DNA from: Polycyclovorans sp046565985
GTDB lineage: Bacteria; Pseudomonadota; Gammaproteobacteria; Nevskiales; Nevskiaceae
Assembly: GCA_046565985.1 (NCBI GenBank)
Contig: JBKHXN010000100.1
Span: 1 to 29,735 of the forward strand
Direction of reading: 5' to 3'
Length of the DNA stretch: 29,735 nucleotides
The position numbers and the translations under genes are program-made. The notes under the pieces were generated by a model that had not been told where the DNA came from, made no database searches, and saw nothing but the letters and a program-made list of their open reading frames with translations. Of this stretch, positions 8,199 through 15,051 are shown piece after piece (position 1 is the first letter of the stretch; each line of letters starts with the position of its first letter).

Positions 8199-9014
8199 TC
8201 AGTTCTGCTCAGGCATGGGCGGCACCAGCTTCTGCGCGTCCACGCGACGCCCGAACCAGTTGATGCGCCAGTCCAGGTGCGCGCCGGTAGCGCGGCCGGT
8301 GGCGCCGACCTCACCGATCAGGTCACCCTGCTTCACCGTCTGCCCGGCCTGCACGTGCAGGCGCGACAGGTGCAGGAAGGCCGACGACAGGCCGTGGCCG
8401 TGGTCGATCATGACGGTGCCGCCGGTGTAGTAGAGATCCGGCTCGGCGAGGCTGACGATGCCGCCGGCGGGCGCGACCACGGGCGTGCCGGTGGGCACCG
8501 CCACATCCACACCGTAGTGCGGCTGCTTGGGTTCGCCGTTGAGGATGCGCTGACTGCCGAACACGCCGGAGATGGGGCCCACCGTAGGCCAGATGAAGGA
8601 CTCGGTGAAGGCCGTCAGGGCGCTGTCGCGCTCGCGCGCGGCGGTGATTTTCTGCTGTTCGCGGCGGATGCGCGCCAGGGTTTCCGGCGGCGGGTTGACC
8701 ATGGACGGCGGCAGCTGCAGGCGCTGGATCAGGTACTGGCGCTTCCTGACCGGGTAGCGCCGTTCCAGCGGCGCCGGCGCGCCGGGCGGCTGCAGCCGCA
8801 GCGTGACCTCGGCCGGCTCGTCGCGGTCCAGGCCGAGAACGAACTCACCACCCGGCGTCACGCGCAGGGGCTGATCGTTGAGCCAGACCCGGGTGCCGGG
8901 CTGCACGCTCCCGAAGATCACCCCGCCCTGCTCCCACTCACCGCGCAGCTGCGGCTCGCTGGCGGCCGGTGCGCCGGCGCACAGCAGCAGGAACAGGGCA
9001 GCGGCCAGCCGCAT
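8199..9014 (-). CDS. Exported M23-family (LytM-type) metallopeptidase, variant metal site
   Basis: Probably a periplasmic peptidoglycan hydrolase or hydrolase activator. The 271 residues begin with a signal peptide (hydrophobic 3-18), followed by a beta-rich region (20-100), a charged helical linker (110-135) and the LytM domain (140-258). The first metal-binding motif HYGVD is intact (His166, Asp170), as is the FLHLS histidine (His215), but the usual HxH of the last motif is HLDW (His246, Asp248). GGGAG-type context (GGGAG eight bases upstream) supports the ATG at 9014, which overlaps the thrS stop as TGATG. A much longer open frame upstream is only the shadow of thrS. Whether the protein is an active enzyme cannot be read from the sequence. 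Confidence 0.88.
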   Translation of the reverse strand: MRLAAALFLLLCAGAPAASEPQLRGEWEQGGVIFGSVQPGTRVWLNDQPLRVTPGGEFVLGLDRDEPAEVTLRLQPPGAPAPLERRYPVRKRQYLIQRLQLPPSMVNPPPETLARIRREQQKITAARERDSALTAFTESFIWPTVGPISGVFGSQRILNGEPKQPHYGVDVAVPTGTPVVAPAGGIVSLAEPDLYYTGGTVMIDHGHGLSSAFLHLSRLHVQAGQTVKQGDLIGEVGATGRATGAHLDWRINWFGRRVDAQKLVPPMPEQN

Positions 9015-10921
9015 CAGCGCAGCTCCCGCAGGCGGCTGATGGCCTGTGCCAGCGGCAGGGTGTCCTGCCGCTCCTCGCCGCGCAGGCGCAGGGTGACGGT
9101 ACCCTCCTCGGCTTCCTTGCGGCCCACCACCGCGATGACCGGAATCTTCTGCAGCGCGTGCTCGCGGATCTTGTAGTTGATCTTCTCGTTGCGCAGGTCG
9201 GCCTCGCTGCGGATCCCGGCGGCCTTGAGCGCGGCGCAGACCTCGGTGGCATAGGCATCGGCATCGGAGACGATGGGCGCCACCACCGTCTGTACCGGCG
9301 CCAGCCAGAACGGCAGTGCGCCGGCGTACTGCTCGATGAGAATGCCCAGGAACCGCTCCATGGAACCGAGAATGGCCCGGTGCAGCATCACCGGGCGCTG
9401 GCGCGAGCCGTCCTCGGCGATGTATTCGGCGTCCAGCCGCTCGGGCAGCACGAAGTCCACCTGCAGCGTGCCGCACTGCCAGTCGCGGCCGATGGCGTCG
9501 CGCAGCACGAACTCCAGCTTGGGCCCGTAGAAGGCACCCTCGCCCGGGTTGAGGCTGTACGGCAGGCCGGCGGCTTCCACGGCGCGCTTGAGGGCATCCT
9601 CGGCCCGGTCCCAGACGGCGTCGCTGCCCGCGCGCTTGTCCGGGCGGGTGGAGAACTTCACCACCACCTCGGTGAAGCCGAAATCGCGGTACACGCTGCG
9701 CAGGAGGTCGCAGAAGGCCACGGTCTCGCTGTTGATCTGGTCTTCGGTGCAGAAGATGTGGGCGTCGTCCTGGGTGAAGGCGCGCACGCGCATCAGGCCG
9801 TGCAGGGCGCCGCTGGGCTCGTTGCGGTGGCAGGAGCCGAACTCGGCGATGCGCAGCGGCAGGTCGCGGTAGGAGGTGATGCCCTGCTTGTAGATCATCA
9901 CGTGACCCGGGCAGTTCATCGGCTTGACCGCCAGGATGCGATCCTCGCTCTCGGCGATGAACATGTTCTGGCGGTAGTTTTCCCAGTGCCCGGTCTTTTC
10001 CCACAGCACACGGTCGATCAGCAGCGGGGTCTTGACCTCCTGATAGCCGGCCTCCTCCAGGCGGCGGCGGATGTAGTGCTCCACCGTGCGCCACAGCGTG
10101 TGCCCGCGCGCGTGCCAGAAGACGCTGCCCACCGCCTCTTCCTGCTGGTGGAACAGGTCCAGCTCGCGGCCCAGTCTGCGGTGGTCGCGCTTCTCGGCTT
10201 CCTCCAGCAGTTTCAGGTGCGCCTTGAGCTCGTCCTCGCTGGCAAAGGCCAGGCCATAGATGCGCTGCAGCTGCGCGTTGCCGGCGTCGCCGCGCCAGTA
10301 GGCGCCGGAGACCTTGGTGAGCTTGAACGCGGTGCCGAGCCTGCCGGTGGACGGCAGGTGCGGGCCCAGGCACATGTCCAGCCAGGACTCGCCCTGGCGG
10401 TAGATGCTGAGCTCCTCGTCGGGCGCGATGCCCTCGCGGATCCACTCGGCCTTGAAGGTCTCGCCGGCCTGCTCGAAGTGCTGCACCGCCCTGTCGTGCG
10501 GCCACACCTCGCGGGTGATCGGCAGGTCACGCCTGACGATCTCGCGCATGCGCTGCTCGATCTTCTCCAGATCGGCCTCGGTAAAGGGCTCGCTGCGGGC
10601 AAAGTCGTAATAGAAGCCGGTCTCGGTCGCCGGACCGAAGGTGATCTGTGTGCCGGGGAACAGCTCCTGCACCGCCTGCGCCAGCACGTGGGCGGCGTCG
10701 TGACGGATGACTTCCAGCGCCTCGGGCTGGTTGCGGGTGATGATGCTGATCTGCGCGTCGCGGTCGATCGGCCGGGTCAGGTCCCACAGCTCGCCGTTGA
10801 CGCGCACCACCACCGCCTTCTTGGCCAGGCCCGGCGAAATGCCCTGGGCGATGGCGAGGCCGGTGACGGGGGCGTCGAAGGATTTCTTGTTGCCGTCCGG
10901 AAACGTGATTTCAACTGCCAT
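9014..10921 (-). CDS. thrS: Threonine--tRNA ligase
   Basis: Class II synthetase charging tRNA-Thr. The 635 residues hold a TGS domain (1-62), the editing domain with HDAAH (His74, His78) and Cys184 in DMCLGPH, the catalytic core with zinc ligands Cys337 (MNCPGH), His388 (DDAHIF) and a histidine in VMLHRAILGS, and the anticodon domain from about 530. All editing and zinc residues are intact. The ATG at 10921 follows AGGA with eight-base spacing. Unlike the common gammaproteobacterial order thrS-infC-rpmI-rplT, it sits between gltX and an M23 peptidase. The core wording (GSVFWHARGH, DLRNEKINYKIREH) looks to me more like alphaproteobacterial than enteric ThrS, so transfer or a second paralogue is possible. 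Confidence 0.96.
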   Translation of the reverse strand: MAVEITFPDGNKKSFDAPVTGLAIAQGISPGLAKKAVVVRVNGELWDLTRPIDRDAQISIITRNQPEALEVIRHDAAHVLAQAVQELFPGTQITFGPATETGFYYDFARSEPFTEADLEKIEQRMREIVRRDLPITREVWPHDRAVQHFEQAGETFKAEWIREGIAPDEELSIYRQGESWLDMCLGPHLPSTGRLGTAFKLTKVSGAYWRGDAGNAQLQRIYGLAFASEDELKAHLKLLEEAEKRDHRRLGRELDLFHQQEEAVGSVFWHARGHTLWRTVEHYIRRRLEEAGYQEVKTPLLIDRVLWEKTGHWENYRQNMFIAESEDRILAVKPMNCPGHVMIYKQGITSYRDLPLRIAEFGSCHRNEPSGALHGLMRVRAFTQDDAHIFCTEDQINSETVAFCDLLRSVYRDFGFTEVVVKFSTRPDKRAGSDAVWDRAEDALKRAVEAAGLPYSLNPGEGAFYGPKLEFVLRDAIGRDWQCGTLQVDFVLPERLDAEYIAEDGSRQRPVMLHRAILGSMERFLGILIEQYAGALPFWLAPVQTVVAPIVSDADAYATEVCAALKAAGIRSEADLRNEKINYKIREHALQKIPVIAVVGRKEAEEGTVTLRLRGEERQDTLPLAQAISRLRELR

Positions 10922-10965
10922 AAATATCCTGATGAGTCGCTCTGCCCGCCGCGGTCGGCTGGCGC

Positions 10966-12387
10966 CTAATTCTGAGACTTCGCCACGAAATGCACAGCCG
11001 CTGCGAGCCGCTGCAGGGTTCGCTCGCGCCCGAGCAGGAACAGGGTCTGGTCGATCGGCGGCGAGATGGCCATGCCGGCCACCGCCACCCGGATCGGCTG
11101 CGCGATCTTGCCCAGGCCCAGGCCGCGCGCCTCGGCAAACTGGTGGATGGTGGCGTGCAGGGCCGGCGCGTTCCAGTCGGCCAGCGCGCCCAGCTGCCGG
11201 GCCAGCGCGCCCAGCAGCTCGACGGCCTCCGCGTTCAGGTGCTTGGCGGCGTCCTTATCGTTGTAGCCGTCGAGTTCGGCGTAGAAGAACTTCGATTTCT
11301 CCGCCATCTCCACCAGCGTCTTGCAGCGCTCGCGCTGCTGCTCGATGACGGCGGCAAGCGCCGGGCCCTGCGACGGGTCCACGCCCACTCGCCGCAGGTG
11401 CCAGTCGAACTCGGGCGCGATGAGCGCCGGATCGGTGACCTTCAGATACTGGTGATTGACCCAGTAGGCCTTCTCCATGTCGAAGCGCGCGGGGCTGGCC
11501 GAGACGTGGTCAAAGTCGAACAGGCGGCCCATTTCCTCGCGGGTGAACAGCTCCTGGTCGCCGTGGCTCCAGCCCAGGCGGACCAGGTAGTTGAGCAGCG
11601 CCTCCGGCAGAAAGCCCATGGCGCGGTACTCCATCACCCCGAGCGCGCCGTGGCGCTTGGACAGCTTCTGGCCATCGCTGCCGAGGATCATGGACACATG
11701 CGCGTAGCGCGGCGGCGTGGCGCCGAGCGCCTTGAGGATGTTGATCTGCCGCGGGGTGTTGTTGACGTGATCGTCACCGCGGATGACGTGGGTGATGCCC
11801 ATGTCCATGTCGTCCACCACCACACAGAAGTTGTAGGTGGGTACGCCGTCGGCACGGGCGATGATGAGATCGTCCAGCTCCTCGCTGGCAAAGACGATGC
11901 GGCCCTTGATCAGATCGTCCAGCACCACCTCGCCGTCCTGCGGATTGCGGAAACGCACCACCGGCTTCGCCCCGGGCGGCGGCGGTGGCAGGGTCTTGCC
12001 CGGCTCCGGGCGCCAGCGGCCGTCGTAGCGCGGCTTTTCCTTGCGCGCCTGCTGTTCGGCACGCATCTGGTCCAGTTCTTCCTTGCTGGCGTAGCAGTGA
12101 TAGGCCGTGCCGGCGGCGAGCATCTGTGCGATCACCTCGGCATAGCGGTCAAAGCGGCGGGTCTGGTAGATCTCGGGAAAGTCACTGTGCAGGCCCAGCC
12201 ACTTCATGCCCTCGAAAATGGCGTCCACCGCCGCCTGGGTGCTGCGCTCGCGGTCGGTATCCTCGATGCGCAGCAGGAACTTGCCGCCGTGCTTCTGCGC
12301 ATAGAGCCAGGAAAACAACGCCGTACGCGCACCGCCGATGTGGAGGAATCCGGTGGGGCTGGGGGCAAAGCGGGTGACGACGGACAT
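10966..12387 (-). CDS. gltX: Glutamate--tRNA ligase, zinc-site-less form
   Basis: Class I synthetase attaching glutamate to tRNA-Glu. The 473 residues equal the E. coli length closely. FAPSPTGFLHIGG carries the HIGH-type motif (His16-Gly19) and KLSKR (241-245) the KMSKS motif; VIRGDDHVNNTPRQ is the conserved core. The insert that binds zinc in E. coli through Cys98, Cys100, Cys125 and His127 reads Cys98, Ala100, Trp125 and Pro127 here, so zinc cannot be bound in the same way. Forms without this site are known in other bacteria. It is the first gene of gltX-thrS-M23 peptidase, 44 bases before thrS. Whether it also charges tRNA-Gln cannot be told from the window. Confidence 0.96.
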   Translation of the reverse strand: MSVVTRFAPSPTGFLHIGGARTALFSWLYAQKHGGKFLLRIEDTDRERSTQAAVDAIFEGMKWLGLHSDFPEIYQTRRFDRYAEVIAQMLAAGTAYHCYASKEELDQMRAEQQARKEKPRYDGRWRPEPGKTLPPPPPGAKPVVRFRNPQDGEVVLDDLIKGRIVFASEELDDLIIARADGVPTYNFCVVVDDMDMGITHVIRGDDHVNNTPRQINILKALGATPPRYAHVSMILGSDGQKLSKRHGALGVMEYRAMGFLPEALLNYLVRLGWSHGDQELFTREEMGRLFDFDHVSASPARFDMEKAYWVNHQYLKVTDPALIAPEFDWHLRRVGVDPSQGPALAAVIEQQRERCKTLVEMAEKSKFFYAELDGYNDKDAAKHLNAEAVELLGALARQLGALADWNAPALHATIHQFAEARGLGLGKIAQPIRVAVAGMAISPPIDQTLFLLGRERTLQRLAAAVHFVAKSQN

Positions 12388-12414
12388 GGCAGCATCAGCA
12401 GAAAGTGAGCGTGG

Positions 12415-12420
12415 ATTCTA
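12415..12420 (-). promoter_or_regulatory. Candidate -10 for the gltX operon
   Basis: TAGAAT on the minus strand matches TATAAT at five of six positions and lies 27 bases before the gltX ATG, in the 43-base gap shared with the divergent PTPS-like gene. No good -35 is found at the expected distance. Confidence 0.35.
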
Positions 12421-12430
12421 AACTATCGTC

Positions 12431-13276
12431 ATGAGCCGCCTCTTCGTGGAACACCTGACCGTGATCGACTGCGCCAGCCTGGATACGCGGCGCGGCCTGG
12501 TGGGTCAGAGCTGGATCGTGGACCTGGAGCTGGAGGGCGAGCTGGACGATCAGTCCATGGTGCTGGACTTTGGGCTGGTCAAGAAGCAGCTCAAGCGCGC
12601 CATTGACGATGGCCCGGACCATAGCCTGATCGTCCCCGCGCGCCATCCGGGCCTGCGCCTGGAGAGCAGCCAGAGCCAGGTGCAGGTGCGGTTTGACTGT
12701 GCGGTCGGCCCCATCGTCCACCATTCGCCCCCGGCGGCGGTGACGCTGCTGGATGCCGCCGAGGTCACGCCCGGGGCACTGGCCATGGAGCTGGAAACCA
12801 GCCTGCTGCGTGCGGTGCCTGCCAACGTGCGCCGGCTGCGCGTGCAGCTGCGCGAGGAGCTGATCGCGGGCGCCTGCTACCACTACACCCACGGCCTCAA
12901 GAAGCACGACGGCCACTGCCAGCGCATTGCCCACGGCCACCGTTCGCGCATCGAGATCCGCGTGGACGGCGCGCGCGACCCGCAACTGGAACAGCTGTGG
13001 GCCAGCCGCTGGGCCGACGTCTACCTGGCCACGCGTGAGGATGTCGTGCGGCAGCGCGACGGCCGGCTGTGCACCGAATACCAGTCCCGCGAGGGGCACT
13101 TCCGCCTGGAACTGCCCGCCACGCGCTGCGCGCTGCTGGAAACCGACAGCACCGTGGAGCGCATCGCCGAGCATATTGCCGGGCAGATCGCTGCCCTGCG
13201 GCCGGGGCGCGTGGTCGAGGTACGCGCCTACGAGGGCGTGCACAAGGGCGCCGTCGCGGCATTCCCTGTCAGGTAA
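12431..13276 (+). CDS. Tandem 6-pyruvoyl-tetrahydropterin synthase/QueD-like protein
   Basis: The 281 residues are about twice QueD (about 120) and contain two T-fold-like halves. The first (about 1-145) has the QueD scaffold (SWIVDLELEGELDD, VLDFGLVKKQLKRAID) but no zinc histidines or nucleophile: the HGHS stretch is VGQSW; it keeps an Asp-His pair (63-64). The second (about 146-281) has the metal/nucleophile part, HYTHGLKKHDGHCQRIAHGH, with His151/His154, Cys163, His168 and His170, but no Asp-His; it ends with a typical YEGVHKGA stretch. The active site therefore looks divided between the halves. Queuosine-pathway carboxytetrahydropterin synthase is the nearest known role, but the substrate is unproven. 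It is divergent from gltX, 49 bases before the DUF4442 gene. No Shine-Dalgarno is visible. Confidence 0.8.
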   Translation: MSRLFVEHLTVIDCASLDTRRGLVGQSWIVDLELEGELDDQSMVLDFGLVKKQLKRAIDDGPDHSLIVPARHPGLRLESSQSQVQVRFDCAVGPIVHHSPPAAVTLLDAAEVTPGALAMELETSLLRAVPANVRRLRVQLREELIAGACYHYTHGLKKHDGHCQRIAHGHRSRIEIRVDGARDPQLEQLWASRWADVYLATREDVVRQRDGRLCTEYQSREGHFRLELPATRCALLETDSTVERIAEHIAGQIAALRPGRVVEVRAYEGVHKGAVAAFPVR

Positions 13277-13325
13277 TCGCGCCGTGGACGGTTGGCTGGC
13301 AGGCTGGGCCTGAAACGGAGTCCCC

Positions 13326-13799
13326 ATGAGTGCCCTGATCTACCGCAAACCCTGGCTGTTCAAGTGTGTGATGAACCTCTGGCCACCCTACTGGGGTACC
13401 GGCATCCGCATCGCCGAGCTGACGCCGGACTACCGGCGCATGCGGGTGGAGATGCACAAGCGCTTCTACAACTCCAACGCCTTTGGCACCCACTTTGGCG
13501 GCAGCCTGTACGCCATGTGCGATCCGCATTACGTGCTGCTGCTGGTGGCGCTGCTGGGGCCGGAATACCGGGTGTGGGACAAGGCCGCGAGCATTGAATT
13601 CCTCAAGCCCGGGCGCGGCACCGTGAGCGCGGTCTTCGAGTGGACCGGGGACCAGCTCGACGATATCCGCCGGCAGACCGCCAACGGGCAGAAGTACGAG
13701 CCGCTGCGGGTGGTGGAAGTGCGCGACGCCGCCGGCGAGGCGGTGGCCCGGATACACAAGACCCTCTACGTGCGGCGCAAGCCGCGGGCGGCTCAGTAG
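13326..13799 (+). CDS. DUF4442 hotdog-fold protein (possible thioesterase)
   Basis: A 157-residue protein of the DUF4442 family, recognised by FNSN-type NSNAFGTHFGGSLYAMCDP (about residues 49-66) and the strand KAASIEFLKPGRGTVSAVF. The family is related to hotdog thioesterases (PaaI-like); no substrate is known and I infer only a possible acyl-CoA role. GGAG lies seven bases before the ATG. It follows the PTPS-like gene on the same strand by 49 bases, so co-transcription is likely. Its last 7 bases overlap the convergent small lipoprotein gene. Confidence 0.82.
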   Translation: MSALIYRKPWLFKCVMNLWPPYWGTGIRIAELTPDYRRMRVEMHKRFYNSNAFGTHFGGSLYAMCDPHYVLLLVALLGPEYRVWDKAASIEFLKPGRGTVSAVFEWTGDQLDDIRRQTANGQKYEPLRVVEVRDAAGEAVARIHKTLYVRRKPRAAQ

Positions 13800-14029
13800 C
13801 CGGTGTCGTCGTCGGCTTCCTGGAGCTTGCGGTTGCGCTCCTCGCTGGCGTCCAGGGTCTGGTCCACACGGTCGGCGATGGCCTCCCCGGAATAGCCCAC
13901 CGCGCCGGTATTGCGGATGTTGCGCGTTTCCTCGCGGCCCTCGGTCTGACGCGCCGTTTCCTCGGGCGGCGGGCTGCCGCAGGCGACAAGGACAAGGGAC
14001 AGGCCCAGGGCGCAGATACGGGGCTTCAT
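13793..14029 (-). CDS. Small hypothetical lipoprotein downstream of zur
   Basis: A 78-residue predicted lipoprotein. The N-terminus MKPRICALGLSLVLVACGS has a short basic start, a hydrophobic core and the lipobox LVAC, so Cys17 should be lipidated. Ser at +2 would favour outer-membrane sorting. The remaining 61 residues are hydrophilic and charged, with a probable helix (AIADRVDQTLDASEERNRKLQEAD). I do not recognise a function. GAGGAG overlaps the zur stop codon and lies 7 bases before the ATG, so translation is probably tied to zur. The tail overlaps the convergent DUF4442 gene by 7 bases. An open frame runs further upstream, but it is the shadow of zur. Confidence 0.75.
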   Translation of the reverse strand: MKPRICALGLSLVLVACGSPPPEETARQTEGREETRNIRNTGAVGYSGEAIADRVDQTLDASEERNRKLQEADDDTGY

Positions 14030-14040
14030 CGCGGTTCTCC

Positions 14041-14493
14041 TCAACTGCACTTCTCGCAGGTGCCCTGCAGCTCCACCACCTGCTTGCGGGGCTTGAAGTG
14101 GCTCTTGCGCGCGCGCTGCTGCAGCAGGCCGCCGATCTGGTGATCGTCGAGTTCCTGCGTGGTGCCGCACTCGGTGCAGACCAGGTACAGGCTCTGGTGG
14201 TCCTCGCCCGGGTGGGCGCAGGTGAGATAGGCGTGCGTGGATTCCACGCGATGGATCAGGCCCTGCTCCAGCAGGAACTCCAGCGCGCGGTACACGGTGG
14301 GCGGCGCCAGCGGTTTGCCCAGGTGCCGCTTCAGGCCATCCAGCAGGTCATAGGCCGACAGCGGCGCGGCCGCAGCCAGCATGTGGGCATAGACCTCGCG
14401 GCGCATGGGCGTGAAGCGTGCGCCGCTGGCCCGGCACAGGGCCTCTGCGGCCTGCAGGCGCTGGGTGACGGTGGGGGTGCGGAACGTCGCCAT
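14041..14493 (-). CDS. zur: Fur-family regulator, zinc uptake regulator Zur
   Basis: DNA-binding repressor that senses zinc and shuts off zinc-import genes. The 150 residues have the N-terminal winged helix (about 15-80; PPTVYRALEFLLEQGLIH) and a C-terminal dimerisation domain. HRVESTHAYLTC parallels E. coli Zur HKVESTNSYVLC, giving likely sensor residues His81 and Cys92, with His99 and Glu114 as further candidates. Two CxxC pairs, Cys106/Cys109 and Cys146/Cys149, form the structural zinc site. These features favour Zur over Fur. It is divergent from the hisI variant across 63 bases and is followed by the lipoprotein gene. No ribosome-binding site is visible, so a very short leader is possible. 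Confidence 0.88.
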   Translation of the reverse strand: MATFRTPTVTQRLQAAEALCRASGARFTPMRREVYAHMLAAAAPLSAYDLLDGLKRHLGKPLAPPTVYRALEFLLEQGLIHRVESTHAYLTCAHPGEDHQSLYLVCTECGTTQELDDHQIGGLLQQRARKSHFKPRKQVVELQGTCEKCS

Positions 14494-14500
14494 GACAGGC

Positions 14501-14514
14501 GTATGGTATTACAC
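14501..14514. promoter_or_regulatory. Candidate promoter/Zur-operator patch between zur and hisI
   Basis: GTATGGTATTACAC is the only A/T-rich patch in the 63-base divergent gap. On the plus strand it reads TGG-TATTAC, an extended -10 with four of six matches, about 45 bases before hisI. It is weakly palindromic (GTA-N6-TAC), reminiscent of but clearly poorer than published gammaproteobacterial Zur boxes. I infer a shared control site; the operator call is speculative. Confidence 0.28.
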
Positions 14515-14556
14515 TGCGCGCCCCCTGATACCCGCTAGCCGCGGGCCGAGCCTGCC

Positions 14557-15033
14557 ATGTCTGACGATATCCGCTTCTTTCCGCGCCTGAGCATCGAACA
14601 GGTCGAGGAAGGCCACGAACTCGCCCCCAAGTTCGACGAACACGGCCTGATCCCCTGCGTGACCACCGCCGCCCACAACGGCGAGGTGCTGATGCTGGGC
14701 TACATGAACGCCGAGGCACTGAAAAAGACCATCCTCACCGGCGAGGCGCATTACTGGTCGCGCTCGCGCCAGGTGATCTGGCACAAGGGCGCCACCAGCG
14801 GGCTGACGCAGAAAGTGGTGGATCTGCGCATAGACGACGACCAGGACGCGATCTGGCTCAGCGTCAACGTGATCGGTGACGCGTCCTGCCACGTCGGCTA
14901 TCGGTCCTGCTTCTACCGCTCGGTGCCGGTCGGCGAGGGCGAGGCGGTCCGCGTGCTGAAGTTCGAGGAACGGGAAAAGACCTTCGACCCCAAGGCGGTC
15001 TACGGCGACGCCCCCAACCCCACCAAGCTCTGA
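14557..15033 (+). CDS. hisI: Phosphoribosyl-AMP cyclohydrolase, variant metal site
   Basis: Catalyses opening of the adenine ring of PR-AMP, the third step of histidine synthesis. The 158 residues include GYMNAEAL, GEAHYWSRSR, WHKGATSG and the C-terminal SCHVGYRSCFYRSV. Canonical HisI holds zinc with Cys of DCDxD plus two later cysteines; here DCDxD is DDDQD (93-97), so the first zinc cysteine is Asp94, while Cys111 and Cys118 remain. The aspartates that bind magnesium are kept. The gene is monofunctional (no HisE domain), lies outside any his operon, and is divergent from zur, the pattern expected of a second or zinc-sparing HisI; whether another hisI exists is not visible here. The length is slightly above the usual monofunctional form because of N- and C-terminal extensions. 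Confidence 0.92.
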   Translation: MSDDIRFFPRLSIEQVEEGHELAPKFDEHGLIPCVTTAAHNGEVLMLGYMNAEALKKTILTGEAHYWSRSRQVIWHKGATSGLTQKVVDLRIDDDQDAIWLSVNVIGDASCHVGYRSCFYRSVPVGEGEAVRVLKFEEREKTFDPKAVYGDAPNPTKL

Positions 15034-15051
15034 GCGCGCGCCACCCGGCCC

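Noticed and set aside
9015..10505. N-terminal extension of the M23 peptidase by about 500 residues.
   Set aside because: The extension is opposite in character (Arg/Pro-rich, no domains) and is the shadow of thrS; a signal peptide with ribosome-binding site begins at 9014.
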